Below, one piece after another: positions 15,583 through 23,538 of a DNA stretch of 30,286 bases. Source of the stretch: a bacterium (lineage in GTDB: Bacteria; JAMCPX01). The stretch covers positions 1-30,286 of the forward strand of contig JAJYLM010000006.1 of NCBI GenBank assembly GCA_021787655.1, in the 5' to 3' direction. The notes beneath the pieces were generated by a model that searched no databases, was not told where the DNA came from, and saw only the letters and a list, made by a program, of their open reading frames with translations. Each line of letters opens with the position of its first letter. Positions within the stretch are counted from its first letter, which is position 1. A program made the translations under genes and the position numbers.

Positions 15583-17235
15583 CTATTTCAGAACTGCCCC
15601 CGTGTTTGCAGAGGTGACAAGCCGTGCATACCGGGCAAGCCAGCCGCTCCTGAATTTCGGCTCCGGAGGCCTGAATGCCGCACGTCTCCTGTCGAGCTCA
15701 TCGGTATCGACGCTGAGATCGACCGTTTTCTTCTTCAAATCTATCGTTATGGTATCACCGTCTTTGACGAGGCCGATCGGCCCGCCGGCCGCTGCTTCCG
15801 GTGAAACGTGTCCTATGGATAGCCCCCGTGTCCCGCCGGAAAACCTGCCGTCCGTGATCAGGGCTACCTTGTCCCCCATGCCCATGCCCGAGAGTGCAGC
15901 TGTTGGCGACAGCATCTCACGCATGCCGGGACCGCCCTTGGGACCTTCATACCGAACGATGATCACGTCCCCGGGCTGTATCTTCTTGCCCATGATCGCC
16001 TTCATGGCGTCCTGTTCCGAGCCGAAGACCTTGGCCGTGCCTTTGAAATATTCAAGGCCCGCTCCGATACCCGCGACCTTGATGACTGCACCATCCGGCG
16101 CAAGGCTGCCCTTGAGGACTGCGATACCGCCGCTGCTGCTGTAGGCCTTGTCCAGCGGTCGTATAATCTCGTGATCGTAAACGACGCCCCGCTTTGCAAG
16201 TTCAAGCAGGGACGGCCCGGTGACCGTCGGGTTGTCCTTCAACATGCCCCTGAGCCGGTTCAGGACGGCCGGGATACCGCCTGCGTATTCGATGTCCTCC
16301 ATCATGGCATCCCCGGACGGACGGATACGCGTAATGTTCGGCGTTTCACTGCTGATCTTGTCGAACAATTCGAGGGGGAGTTCGATGCCGGCTTCGTGCG
16401 CTATTGCAGTGATGTGCAGGACCGTATTCGTGGAACCGCCGAGGGACATGTCCACGCGAATTGCATTTTCAAACGCGTTCCTCGTCATGATCTGCCGTGC
16501 CGTGACATTGTTGTTCACCAGCTCGACAATCTTCTTTCCCGTTTCAAATGCGAGGTGCCTTTTCTTCGACGACACTGCCAGTGCCGTACCGGCGCCGTAC
16601 AGCGACATACCGAGCGATTCCGTGAGGCATGCCATGGTATTTGCGGTAAACAGTCCCTGGCAGGAGCCCTCCCCGGGACATGAACCGATCTCCATTGCCA
16701 CGACATCGTCCTCAGTCAGCTCGCCCCTGTTGAATTTTCCTACTGCCTCGAACGCATCGTGAACGAGATCGAGCCGTTCTCCCTTGTACCGTCCTCCGAG
16801 CATCGGCCCGGCGGTCAGGACAATAGCAGGTATGTCCAGCCTCGCTGCAGCCATGAGCATACCCGGCGTTATCTTGTCGCAGTTCGTCAGCAGTATCATA
16901 CCGTCGAGCCGGTGCGCCTGGATGACTGTTTCCACGGAATCGGCGATGAGTTCACGGATCGGAAGCGAATAATGCATGCCAATGTGCCCCATTGCTATAC
17001 CGTCGCAGATGCCGGGTATACCAAAGAGGAATGGATGTCCCCCGCCGGCGTAAACCCCGTTCTCCAGAAACCGCTCGAGCGTCCTCATGCCCGCATGGCC
17101 AGGAATAAGATCGGTAAAACTCGATGCAATACCGATAAACGGCTTTTCAAATTCTGAACGGGCGACACCGGTTGCGTGCATCAAAGCCCGGTGCGGCACA
17201 CGCTCGATACCTTTTTTCACCTCATCGCTTCGCAT
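15583..17235 (-). CDS. ilvD: Dihydroxy-acid dehydratase
   Basis: About 550 residues, an iron-sulfur enzyme that dehydrates dihydroxyisovalerate and dihydroxymethylvalerate. The start MRSDEVKKGIERVPHRAL matches the family N-terminus and decides for ATG at 17233-17235 over the TTG nine bases upstream; GGGAGA lies before it. Cluster cysteines are visible in LLTNCDKITPGM and GSCPGEGSCQGLFTANTMACL. At the position where one subclass carries a further cysteine the sequence has PGH (SSFTDLIPGH). This suggests the oxygen-sensitive [4Fe-4S] type, but that is inference. The gene follows a DUF465 gene five bases downstream of its stop. Confidence 0.97.
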   Translation of the reverse strand: MRSDEVKKGIERVPHRALMHATGVARSEFEKPFIGIASSFTDLIPGHAGMRTLERFLENGVYAGGGHPFLFGIPGICDGIAMGHIGMHYSLPIRELIADSVETVIQAHRLDGMILLTNCDKITPGMLMAAARLDIPAIVLTAGPMLGGRYKGERLDLVHDAFEAVGKFNRGELTEDDVVAMEIGSCPGEGSCQGLFTANTMACLTESLGMSLYGAGTALAVSSKKRHLAFETGKKIVELVNNNVTARQIMTRNAFENAIRVDMSLGGSTNTVLHITAIAHEAGIELPLELFDKISSETPNITRIRPSGDAMMEDIEYAGGIPAVLNRLRGMLKDNPTVTGPSLLELAKRGVVYDHEIIRPLDKAYSSSGGIAVLKGSLAPDGAVIKVAGIGAGLEYFKGTAKVFGSEQDAMKAIMGKKIQPGDVIIVRYEGPKGGPGMREMLSPTAALSGMGMGDKVALITDGRFSGGTRGLSIGHVSPEAAAGGPIGLVKDGDTITIDLKKKTVDLSVDTDELDRRRAAFRPPEPKFRSGWLARYARLVTSANTGAVLK

Positions 17236-17240
17236 AACGA

Positions 17241-17471
17241 TCAATTCTCCCGTGCAGTATATTTCTTCAGAATTTCGAACATCTTGTCTTTTCCGCTAAG
17301 CTTGAGTTTTTGCAGTCTCTTCTTTTCAAGTTCTTCTTCAGGCGATAATCGTACTTTATTTTCAAGGCCTTTCAGCTGATTTTCATAGTCCAGGTGCTCG
17401 TTCCACAATTTCTTAAGCTCCGGGTCAACCTCCGAGAACTTTACGATGAGCAGCCGCTCTTTTTCTTCCAC
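17241..17471 (-). CDS. DUF465 (YdcH-like) small coiled-coil protein
   Basis: A 76-residue, highly charged helical protein with the DUF465 pattern DPELKKLWNEHLDYENQLKGLE and a leucine- and lysine-rich heptad second half (LSPEEELEKKRLQKLKLSGKD). The start is GTG at 17469-17471 with a strong AAGGAGG site. It is the first gene behind the predicted promoter and directly precedes ilvD, so it is probably co-transcribed with the branched-chain pathway. Function is unknown for this family; no link to the pathway is evident from the protein. Confidence 0.85.
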   Translation of the reverse strand: MEEKERLLIVKFSEVDPELKKLWNEHLDYENQLKGLENKVRLSPEEELEKKRLQKLKLSGKDKMFEILKKYTAREN

Positions 17472-17509
17472 GATACTACCTCCTTTTTCAACAATAGTTT
17501 ATCCTGTTG

Positions 17510-17538
17510 TATATATGCAAGGAATACAGAACTGTCAA
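17510..17538 (-). promoter_or_regulatory. Predicted sigma-70 promoter of the ilv operon
   Basis: Minus strand: perfect TTGACA (17533-17538), a 17-base spacer, then TATATA (17510-17515) followed by CAAC. The leader to the DUF465 GTG is only about 30 bases. There is therefore no room for a T-box or leader-peptide attenuator, and no hairpin was seen in it. Confidence 0.68.
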
Positions 17539-17604
17539 ACAGAACGGGAAAGGTAAAACCGGTTCCCTGGCCACAGGGCATTCAATGAACGGAGTGCGCG
17601 GAGC

Positions 17605-17649
17605 CGGGGACAGCAGCGCAGAAAAAAAACCGGGCGGGATGCGCGGGTG
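17605..17649 (-). terminator. T8 tract behind the plsC pair, weak terminator candidate
   Basis: Directly after the acyltransferase stop the minus strand has a GC-rich stretch followed by eight T (17622-17629). A convincing stem could not be drawn, only a 3-bp GCG/CGC pairing. Transcripts from the hemB side probably end here before the ilv promoter, but the evidence is only the T-tract and position. Confidence 0.3.
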
Positions 17650-18354
17650 TCAGAGATAAGAACCAAGGCTTGCTATCGCGGTCCGTACCCTTTCGATCAG
17701 AGCGTCCTTGGTATCCATGGTATACCCTGCCATGCTGATGGGTTCTCCAACGGCAAGGTGGATAAGACCTGACTTTATTTTGAGCGTGTGCGGGGGTAAC
17801 AGCTCGTAGCTGCCGCGCACAGCCAGGGGGACTATCGGCAGACCGGTTTCGAGTGCAAGCACAAAACCGCCTTTTTTAAACTCGCCCATCTTGCCGGTCA
17901 TGCTTCGGGTTCCCTCGGGAAACACCAGAACAGAGAGCTTATACTTCTTGATAAATCCCTTCGCTTTTTCAATACTTTTCTTGGCGCTTTCAACATTTTT
18001 TCTATCGATGAAAATGTGCCGGGCCATGTAAAGTGCCTGGCCGAAGATCGGTACATTGACGAGCTCTTTCTTGGCAAAGAACCGTATCCTGAAGGGAAGA
18101 TTGGGAGCATACGCAACAGCATCGAGATGGCTCTGGTGGTTGGACATGAAGATGTAGGATTGATTCGTATCGAGGTGTTCCAGGCCCTTGATATCGACCT
18201 TGATACCTGCACTCAACCGCACGACCCTTGCCCACAGCCGGGCAGCAATGTCGTAGACCCTTCCTCCGCGGTCCACGATGCCTGCCACAACGACAGCTGT
18301 CCCTAAAATGATGGTATCCAGGATGATCACAACAAGCGTCAGATATGCCCTCAT
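17650..18354 (-). CDS. 1-acyl-sn-glycerol-3-phosphate acyltransferase (PlsC family), copy 2
   Basis: A 234-residue membrane-bound acyltransferase. It has an N-terminal hydrophobic helix (about 4-27), the catalytic NHQSHLD motif (His73, Asp78) and the substrate motif FPEGTRSMTG (145-154), then PIVPLAVRGSYELLPP. The family transfers an acyl chain to lysophosphatidate, giving phosphatidate. It aligns almost without gaps with the gene just upstream, with both motifs at the same residue numbers, so the two arose by tandem duplication. The ATG overlaps the previous stop by four bases and has GAGGAGG before it. Acceptor specificity cannot be told. Confidence 0.92.
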   Translation of the reverse strand: MRAYLTLVVIILDTIILGTAVVVAGIVDRGGRVYDIAARLWARVVRLSAGIKVDIKGLEHLDTNQSYIFMSNHQSHLDAVAYAPNLPFRIRFFAKKELVNVPIFGQALYMARHIFIDRKNVESAKKSIEKAKGFIKKYKLSVLVFPEGTRSMTGKMGEFKKGGFVLALETGLPIVPLAVRGSYELLPPHTLKIKSGLIHLAVGEPISMAGYTMDTKDALIERVRTAIASLGSYL

Positions 18355-19064
18355 GATGCCTCCTCCTGCCCGAACAGGCTTTGTATTTCGGTCCTCACCT
18401 TGTCCATGAGTTCCTGTTTATGATCTGTTGTAGCGCCCTGCACAGACAGAGGGCTGCCAACCTTGATGTGGATAGTCCCGGATTGTATGAGCAAGGTATG
18501 CGCAGGCAGCAGCCTGAAGCTGCCGGTTACGGCTACAGGGACAATCGGGATGCCCGTCTCGATGGCGAGCACAAAGCCGCCTTTTTTGAAGCCGCCCAGA
18601 TGTCCTGTCGTACTCCGCGTGCCTTCGGGAAAAACGAGGACGCTGAATCCGTACTTCCTGATCCTCTTCTTGGCCTCGTTGATGCTAATCTTCGCCCGCT
18701 CCGTATTTTTCCTGTCGATAATGATGTGCTTCGACATGTACAGCGCCTGGCCGAAGATGGGTATCTTCAACAGCTCACGTTTTGCGAAAAACCTTATTTT
18801 GAACGGCAGCCGCGCCATAAAACCTGCGACGTCAAGGTGACTGGCATGGTTCGACATGAAGATATAGGACGTTTTCTTATCGAGGTGCTCGAGACCTTCT
18901 ATCGTCACCGTGATCCCTGCGGACAGGAAGATGATCCTCGACCAGCCCCGTGAGATTAAATCATAGATACCGCCGGTAATGTCGAACAAGCCGGTCACGA
19001 TCACCAGCGTTCCTGCAATAATCGTATCGAGAATAACGGCAACAGCTGCGAGATAAGGTCTCAT
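18351..19064 (-). CDS. 1-acyl-sn-glycerol-3-phosphate acyltransferase (PlsC family), copy 1
   Basis: About 237 residues with an N-terminal membrane helix, NHASHLD (His73, Asp78) and FPEGTRSTTG (145-154). The open frame runs to a GTG at 19097, but ATG at 19062-19064 is chosen because it gives the same N-terminus (MRPYLAAVAVILDTII) as the downstream paralogue (MRAYLTLVVIILDTII). It is preceded by a weak GGAAGA site. Two adjacent copies may differ in acyl or acceptor preference; nothing in the motifs tells them apart. Confidence 0.9.
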   Translation of the reverse strand: MRPYLAAVAVILDTIIAGTLVIVTGLFDITGGIYDLISRGWSRIIFLSAGITVTIEGLEHLDKKTSYIFMSNHASHLDVAGFMARLPFKIRFFAKRELLKIPIFGQALYMSKHIIIDRKNTERAKISINEAKKRIRKYGFSVLVFPEGTRSTTGHLGGFKKGGFVLAIETGIPIVPVAVTGSFRLLPAHTLLIQSGTIHIKVGSPLSVQGATTDHKQELMDKVRTEIQSLFGQEEAS

Positions 19065-19096
19065 GATGAGTGTCTTCCGGCACGCAGGCGCAGGCA

Positions 19097-19504
19097 CTAT
19101 CCCTTTTTCACGACGATGGTATCTGCAAGGGTATCGCCGATACGCATACTGCCCATGTCCGTGTACAGAAAGTAGGTCTCCACCGCAACGACGCTCAACC
19201 CGATGAAGATAAACAGGAACAGACCGATCACCGGTATAATAAACATCAGGACGGCAAACCCGAACGGTATGTTCCGCAGGATCGATTTATGGATGGAGCA
19301 CGGCTTGTTGGTTGAACTATCGACGACCTTGATGCCGACGAGCCATTTGCCGATGGACCTCCCGTCCATGAGACCGTCGTCGATGAGGCTGTAGACAAGG
19401 CCGGCAGCTGGTCCGACCGGGGACAGCACACTGGCAAGGATCAACGCAAACGCAAGATCGATGAACTTTGCGGACGCCCTCTCGAGAAAGGTCGCCTTAA
19501 TCAT
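19097..19504 (-). CDS. RDD family membrane protein
   Basis: A 135-residue protein with RDD-like organisation: ERASAKFIDLAFALILASV at the start, the conserved GRSIGKWLVGIKVVD block (about 48-62), and two close hydrophobic segments (about 80-110). RDD proteins are small inner-membrane proteins; some have been implicated in ion transport, but the role here is unknown. The start lies inside the last codons of the upstream DUF4177-like gene (8-base overlap) and has no good ribosome binding site, so translation is probably coupled. Confidence 0.85.
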   Translation of the reverse strand: MIKATFLERASAKFIDLAFALILASVLSPVGPAAGLVYSLIDDGLMDGRSIGKWLVGIKVVDSSTNKPCSIHKSILRNIPFGFAVLMFIIPVIGLFLFIFIGLSVVAVETYFLYTDMGSMRIGDTLADTIVVKKG

Positions 19505-19691
19505 CTGTCCGCCGCCCGTTTTCGGAGACGAATATTATAAAAGCCATGGACGGCCTTTTCTGGCTTTCCCGCATCGCAAAGGTTATCCTCTCCAATTTCC
19601 ACCCCTTGTTGCTCCATTCGTTCAGCACGGTTTCTATCTCCGTATCGGTTACCGTACTGATCTCAACGACCTTGTATTCGTCCTGCGCCAT
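19497..19691 (-). CDS. DUF4177-like small protein
   Basis: A 64-residue soluble protein, MAQDEYKVVEISTVTDTEIE, followed by LNEWSNKGWKLERITF and a final AFIIFVSE strand. The pattern 'YKVVEI ... LNEWSNKGW.L ... FI.F' is that of DUF4177 proteins, which have no known function. It starts five bases after the ahbD stop and overlaps the RDD gene, so it is part of the same transcript. Confidence 0.72.
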   Translation of the reverse strand: MAQDEYKVVEISTVTDTEIETVLNEWSNKGWKLERITFAMRESQKRPSMAFIIFVSENGRRTDD

Positions 19692-19696
19692 ACGGT

Positions 19697-20809
19697 TTAT
19701 AAATTACCGAGGCCTGCCTTGATGCCCTTCCCGGTGTTCGCGACATACCCCTCGGGCACATAGATACAGTACGGCTCTTCATCGAGGTAATTACCGGTCT
19801 GGTAATACGCCCGGGCCCTGCATCCCGCGCAGACGACCCTGTACTCGCACGCACCGCACTTGTCCTTCAGCAGGGACGGCTCCCGCATGTCCTGAAATAC
19901 CTTCGAGTGCTCCCACACCTCTTCGAAGGTCTGTTTCCTGAGGTTGCCTGCTGCAACCGGCAGGTAGCCGCACGGCTGCACGACACCGAGCCGCGATATG
20001 AACGCGACAGCACTGCCCGCGAGGCACCCCTTGGTCATTGCCGCCATGCCGTGTGTTTCAAAACTCAGCTTTATGCCGTCCTGTTTTGCCCGCTGCCTGA
20101 TGATCCGGTAGTAGTGCGGTGCACACGTCGCCTTGAGTTCGATCTCCTTGTGCGCCCGGAACTGGTCGTACATCCAGTTCAGCACATCTTCGTACTGCTG
20201 TGCCGGCAGCATCTCGCTGTCCGCGATCATCACGCCGCAGCCCACCGGGACGAGCATGAAATAGTGCACTGCGTTCGCTTTCATGCCGAGCGCAAGGTTG
20301 AAGATGTCCGCAACCTGGTGGACGTTGTGTTTCGCGATCGTGCTGTTGATCTGTATCTCGACACCTGCATTCTGCACCTGCCGCAGGCCGTTGAGTGCCG
20401 CATCGAACGACCCGGGCAGTCCCCTGAAGCTGTCGTGGACATTGGCATCGCCGCCGTCGATACTGATGGCGACCCTGAGAATGCCCGCATCCTTGATCTT
20501 TTTTGCGATCGTTGCATCGATCAGCGTGCCGTTGGTCGCCAGCGCGACCCGCAGGCCCCGGGAAACCGCGTGCGAGGCTATGTCAAAGATGTCGTCCCGG
20601 TACAGGGGCTCTCCCCCCGTAAGGACGAGGATGGGCTTGTACGTCTTCGCGATGTCGTCTATAATGTTGAAGATCTCATCCGTTGCGAGTTCGCCCTTCA
20701 TTTTTTCGGGCATGGCAACGGCCCTGCAGTGAACGCATTTCAAATTACACTGGGCTGTCAATTCCCAGAATATCAACCGTGGTAGGTGCTTCATGTTCAT
20801 TCGTTCCAT
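19697..20809 (-). CDS. ahbD: Radical SAM/SPASM heme-synthesis protein, AhbD-like
   Basis: A 370-residue radical SAM enzyme. The [4Fe-4S] motif CNLKCVHC is at Cys21, Cys25 and Cys28; LTGGEPLYR binds SAM. The C-terminal SPASM region has QPCGYLPV and KCGACEYRVVCAGCRARAYY, a pattern known from AhbD and NirJ. AhbD decarboxylates Fe-coproporphyrin III to heme b in the siroheme-dependent route used by sulfate reducers and archaea. The adjacent hemB supports a tetrapyrrole role. AhbC or NirJ is the main alternative; the paralogues cannot be separated by eye with certainty. The ATG at 20809 has AAGGAAG; further in-frame ATGs three and five codons later are possible. Confidence 0.75.
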   Translation of the reverse strand: MERMNMKHLPRLIFWELTAQCNLKCVHCRAVAMPEKMKGELATDEIFNIIDDIAKTYKPILVLTGGEPLYRDDIFDIASHAVSRGLRVALATNGTLIDATIAKKIKDAGILRVAISIDGGDANVHDSFRGLPGSFDAALNGLRQVQNAGVEIQINSTIAKHNVHQVADIFNLALGMKANAVHYFMLVPVGCGVMIADSEMLPAQQYEDVLNWMYDQFRAHKEIELKATCAPHYYRIIRQRAKQDGIKLSFETHGMAAMTKGCLAGSAVAFISRLGVVQPCGYLPVAAGNLRKQTFEEVWEHSKVFQDMREPSLLKDKCGACEYRVVCAGCRARAYYQTGNYLDEEPYCIYVPEGYVANTGKGIKAGLGNL

Positions 20810-20900
20810 AGCTTCATCTTCCTTGATTTTTCTCTTTTATCATAGAACCCTGCACTGTTGCAAACAGAGTTGTTCTCCCGCTGCTCCCGATCGGAAGCTG

Positions 20901-21884
20901 TCAATTCCGCGCGCGTAAAATGCCTGCCGCCTGTTTCGCAAAATAGGTCAGTATCATGTCCGCACCCGCACGCTTGATCGAGTACAGCACCTCCATCATG
21001 GCGGACTGCTCATCCAGCCATCCGAGACGGGCTGCAGCCTTGATCATGGAATATTCCCCGCTCACGTTATACGCTGCGACCGGTACGCCGGTGGCCTGCC
21101 TGACCCGGTAAATGACATCGAGGTAACTCAGTGCAGGCTTTACCATGACCATGTCCGCGCCCTCTTCAACATCGGTCAACGCCTCATGGACGGCCTCGCG
21201 CGCGTTCCGGTAATCCATCTGATATGACCGCCGGTCCCCGAACTGCGGCGCCGATTCCGCCGCGTCCCTGAACGGCCCGTAAAAGCTGCTCGAGTACTTC
21301 GATGAATAGCTCATGATGGGAACAGTGATGAAATTGTTCTTGTCCAGTCCCTTCCGGATGGCCTGTACCATGCCGTCCATCATGCCCGACGGTGCAACGA
21401 TGTCCACCCCGGCTTTTGCCTGGGCAACGGCAATCCGTGCGAGATAATCCAGGGTTTTGTCATTATCGACCTCGCCGCCTTCGACAATGCCGCAGTGGCC
21501 GTGCGACGTGTACTCGCACATGCAGAGGTCTGCGATCACGAGCAGGTCCTTGACCTTGCTCTTGATCTCGCGGATAGCTTCCTGGACGACCCCGGTGTCG
21601 CAATATGCGTCCGAACCGGTCGTGTCTTTTGTTTTCGGAATGCCGAACAGAATGACTGCAGGGATCCCCAGCTCTTTTACCTCCTGGGCCTCGGCAACTG
21701 CATAGTCGATGGATTCCTGGAAACATCCGGGCATCGAAGGGATCTCTTTCTGGACGTGTTTTTCATGGGTAACGAACATGGGGTAGATAAAATCATCCAC
21801 ACTCAGGTGTGTTTCTGCAACCAGGTTGCGCACCTGTTTTGTCGAACGTATTCTTCTCCCTCTCTGTAGCGGATAGACAGCCAT
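20901..21884 (-). CDS. hemB: Porphobilinogen synthase (delta-aminolevulinic acid dehydratase)
   Basis: About 327 residues. It joins two 5-aminolevulinate molecules to porphobilinogen. Both Schiff-base lysines are visible, SYSSKYSS (Lys196) and MVMVKPAL (Lys249). The metal loop ADLCMCEYTSHGHCG carries three cysteines (121, 123, 131), marking the zinc-dependent type. The open frame extends to 21947, but ATG at 21882-21884 gives the family N-terminus MAVYPLQRGRRIR and has AGGAG before it. ahbD follows after 91 bases. Confidence 0.97.
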   Translation of the reverse strand: MAVYPLQRGRRIRSTKQVRNLVAETHLSVDDFIYPMFVTHEKHVQKEIPSMPGCFQESIDYAVAEAQEVKELGIPAVILFGIPKTKDTTGSDAYCDTGVVQEAIREIKSKVKDLLVIADLCMCEYTSHGHCGIVEGGEVDNDKTLDYLARIAVAQAKAGVDIVAPSGMMDGMVQAIRKGLDKNNFITVPIMSYSSKYSSSFYGPFRDAAESAPQFGDRRSYQMDYRNAREAVHEALTDVEEGADMVMVKPALSYLDVIYRVRQATGVPVAAYNVSGEYSMIKAAARLGWLDEQSAMMEVLYSIKRAGADMILTYFAKQAAGILRARN

Positions 21885-21904
21885 ACTCCAAGCTCCTTTT
21901 CCAG

Positions 21905-21947
21905 TAAATATAATACCTTTAGTAAAATATAAAAGTTGAAAAGTCAA
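21905..21947 (-). promoter_or_regulatory. AT-rich promoter region of hemB
   Basis: Minus strand: TTGACT (21942-21947), then an AT-rich stretch with -10 candidates TACTAA (17-base spacing, poor match) and TATTAT (21910-21915, spacing too long for TTGACT). One of these combinations probably drives the hemB operon, but the exact hexamers are uncertain. Confidence 0.35.
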
Positions 21948-22040
21948 AGAACCGTAACTGTCTTCCGGACTCTACGCTTGCCAGAACAATTTGCGGCGCG
22001 CATTTCACCGAGCTATCCCGGCCGGTCGTAAAAAATAACT

Positions 22041-22069
22041 TAACATCGCGCCCAAGGTACGCTATGGTT
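22041..22069 (+). promoter_or_regulatory. Predicted promoter of the GH5 lipoprotein gene
   Basis: TTAACA (22041-22046), a 17-base spacer and TATGGT (22064-22069). The leader to the ATG at 22102 is about 26 bases and contains a GGGAGGG ribosome binding site. Confidence 0.5.
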
Positions 22070-22101
22070 TACAAAGTTTCCTTGAAAGGGAGGGTATACG
22101 T

Positions 22102-23502
22102 ATGATGCACAGATGGGCTTTCATACTCTTGCTGCTGGCGGCTGTCCCGTTCTCCGCGGGCTGCAGCACGAGCCATTCCGGAACGTCCTTCAAGGCACTG
22201 CACACCGATGGTCCCTGGATCAAAGATGCAGAGGGACGGGTCGTTATCCTCAGGGGCGTGAATGCAGGCGGTGACAGCAAGCTCCCCCCTTTCCTGCCGT
22301 TTACCTCGGAAACCAGCGCATCACAACTGCAAAGCTGGGGCATCAATTGCGTACGGTTTGTGACCGTGTGGGAAGGTCTGGAACCAACCGAGGGTATCTA
22401 TGATACCGCCTACCTCGATGACCTGGCACAGCAGGTGGACTGGCTCACGTCACGGGGCATTTTTGTATTCATCGACATGCACCAGGATCTGTTTGCCCGT
22501 GAGTTCTGCGGCGACGGTGCACCATCGTGGGCGGCAACCGGCGACCCATCGCAGCTGGCTGTTTCCTGCGGACAGAACTGGTTCCTCAATTATCCCTCCC
22601 CTCCGGTCACCCAATCCTTCACCAGATTCTGGACCGATACGACGCTGCAGGCGCAGTTCATCGGCGCATTCAAGCTTGTCGCGGCAAAGTTCAGGAACAA
22701 CAACATGGTCATAGGGTATGAGCTCTTCAATGAGCCATGGAGCGGAAGCTTTACGGGCTCGGCGTTCGAAAACAATTATCTTGCCCCTTTCTATGACAAG
22801 GTGATCGACGCCATCCGGTCCCAGGACCCCGGTGCCATGATATTCTTCGAGCCCTTCGTGCTCGCCGGCGGCATACCCCAGAGCAACCTGCCGCCGTTGC
22901 ACAGGACCGATATCGTCTATGCGCCGCACTACTACGTTGCCGGCGCCCTCACCGGTTCCCTGAGCAATATACCGGCCGCAGTCACTGGAATCGATCAGGA
23001 TCTGACGGCTGTCCAGCAGAAGGCAGGGCAGCTCGGCACGCCGGCCTTCCTCGGAGAATTCGGGGCCTATCCCGTAACCGGGACGAGCGGCATCAGCCTG
23101 ATCCAGGGTTATTACGGTATGCTGGACAAGCACCTTATGGGCGGAACGATATGGGACTATGCGATCGCAGACACCTGGAACAACGAGGGGATGAGCCTTG
23201 TGAACCCTGATATGAGCGAGCGGCCGTACGTTGCTGCCGTCACCCGGCCCTATCCAATGGCCATCGCAGGCATCCCGACACTCATCAGCTTCAGTACGAC
23301 CACCGGCGATTTCAGGCTCGAGTTCAGTGGAACCGGCGTGACCGCACCAACCGTCATTGCTATCCCGCCGCAGGTCTACCCGCAGGGTATATCCGTTCAG
23401 GTCAGCGACGGCACCTCTGCCATCGACCCCGCATCAAACGAGTTATATTTCACCACGACAGCCGGCAGCAGCCAGCACTGGATCACCATCGCACCGAAAT
23501 AA
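22102..23502 (+). CDS. Secreted GH5 glycosidase, endoglycoceramidase-like lipoprotein
   Basis: A 466-residue protein with a lipoprotein signal: a hydrophobic stretch at 5-18, then FSAGC with the lipidated Cys21. The catalytic domain (about 33-365) is a family 5 glycoside hydrolase. The acid/base is in ELFNEPW (Glu211) and the nucleophile in FLGEFGAY (Glu319). The block DMHQDLFAREFCGDGAPSWA is typical of endoglycoceramidases, which cut the bond between oligosaccharide and ceramide in glycosphingolipids. A beta-rich C-terminal domain (about 375-466) follows. It is one of only two plus-strand genes here. Another GH5 specificity, for example a steryl-glucosidase, cannot be excluded. Four nearby Cys residues (135-156) may form disulfides outside the cytoplasm. 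Confidence 0.82.
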   Translation: MMHRWAFILLLLAAVPFSAGCSTSHSGTSFKALHTDGPWIKDAEGRVVILRGVNAGGDSKLPPFLPFTSETSASQLQSWGINCVRFVTVWEGLEPTEGIYDTAYLDDLAQQVDWLTSRGIFVFIDMHQDLFAREFCGDGAPSWAATGDPSQLAVSCGQNWFLNYPSPPVTQSFTRFWTDTTLQAQFIGAFKLVAAKFRNNNMVIGYELFNEPWSGSFTGSAFENNYLAPFYDKVIDAIRSQDPGAMIFFEPFVLAGGIPQSNLPPLHRTDIVYAPHYYVAGALTGSLSNIPAAVTGIDQDLTAVQQKAGQLGTPAFLGEFGAYPVTGTSGISLIQGYYGMLDKHLMGGTIWDYAIADTWNNEGMSLVNPDMSERPYVAAVTRPYPMAIAGIPTLISFSTTTGDFRLEFSGTGVTAPTVIAIPPQVYPQGISVQVSDGTSAIDPASNELYFTTTAGSSQHWITIAPK

Positions 23503-23510
23503 CCGGTCAT

Positions 23511-23538
23511 TGGGGTCAGGTCTACACATTTGACAAAC
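23511..23538 (+). repeat. Left terminal inverted repeat
   Basis: It begins TGGGGTCAGGTC and ends TCTACACATTTGACAAAC. It contains the transposase TAG stop codon and its last codons. Similarity to the other end continues weakly for about six further bases inward. Confidence 0.88.

Noticed and set aside
17472..17509. Attenuator or T-box in the ilv leader
   Set aside because: The leader is only about 30 bases, with no leader peptide, hairpin or specifier region.
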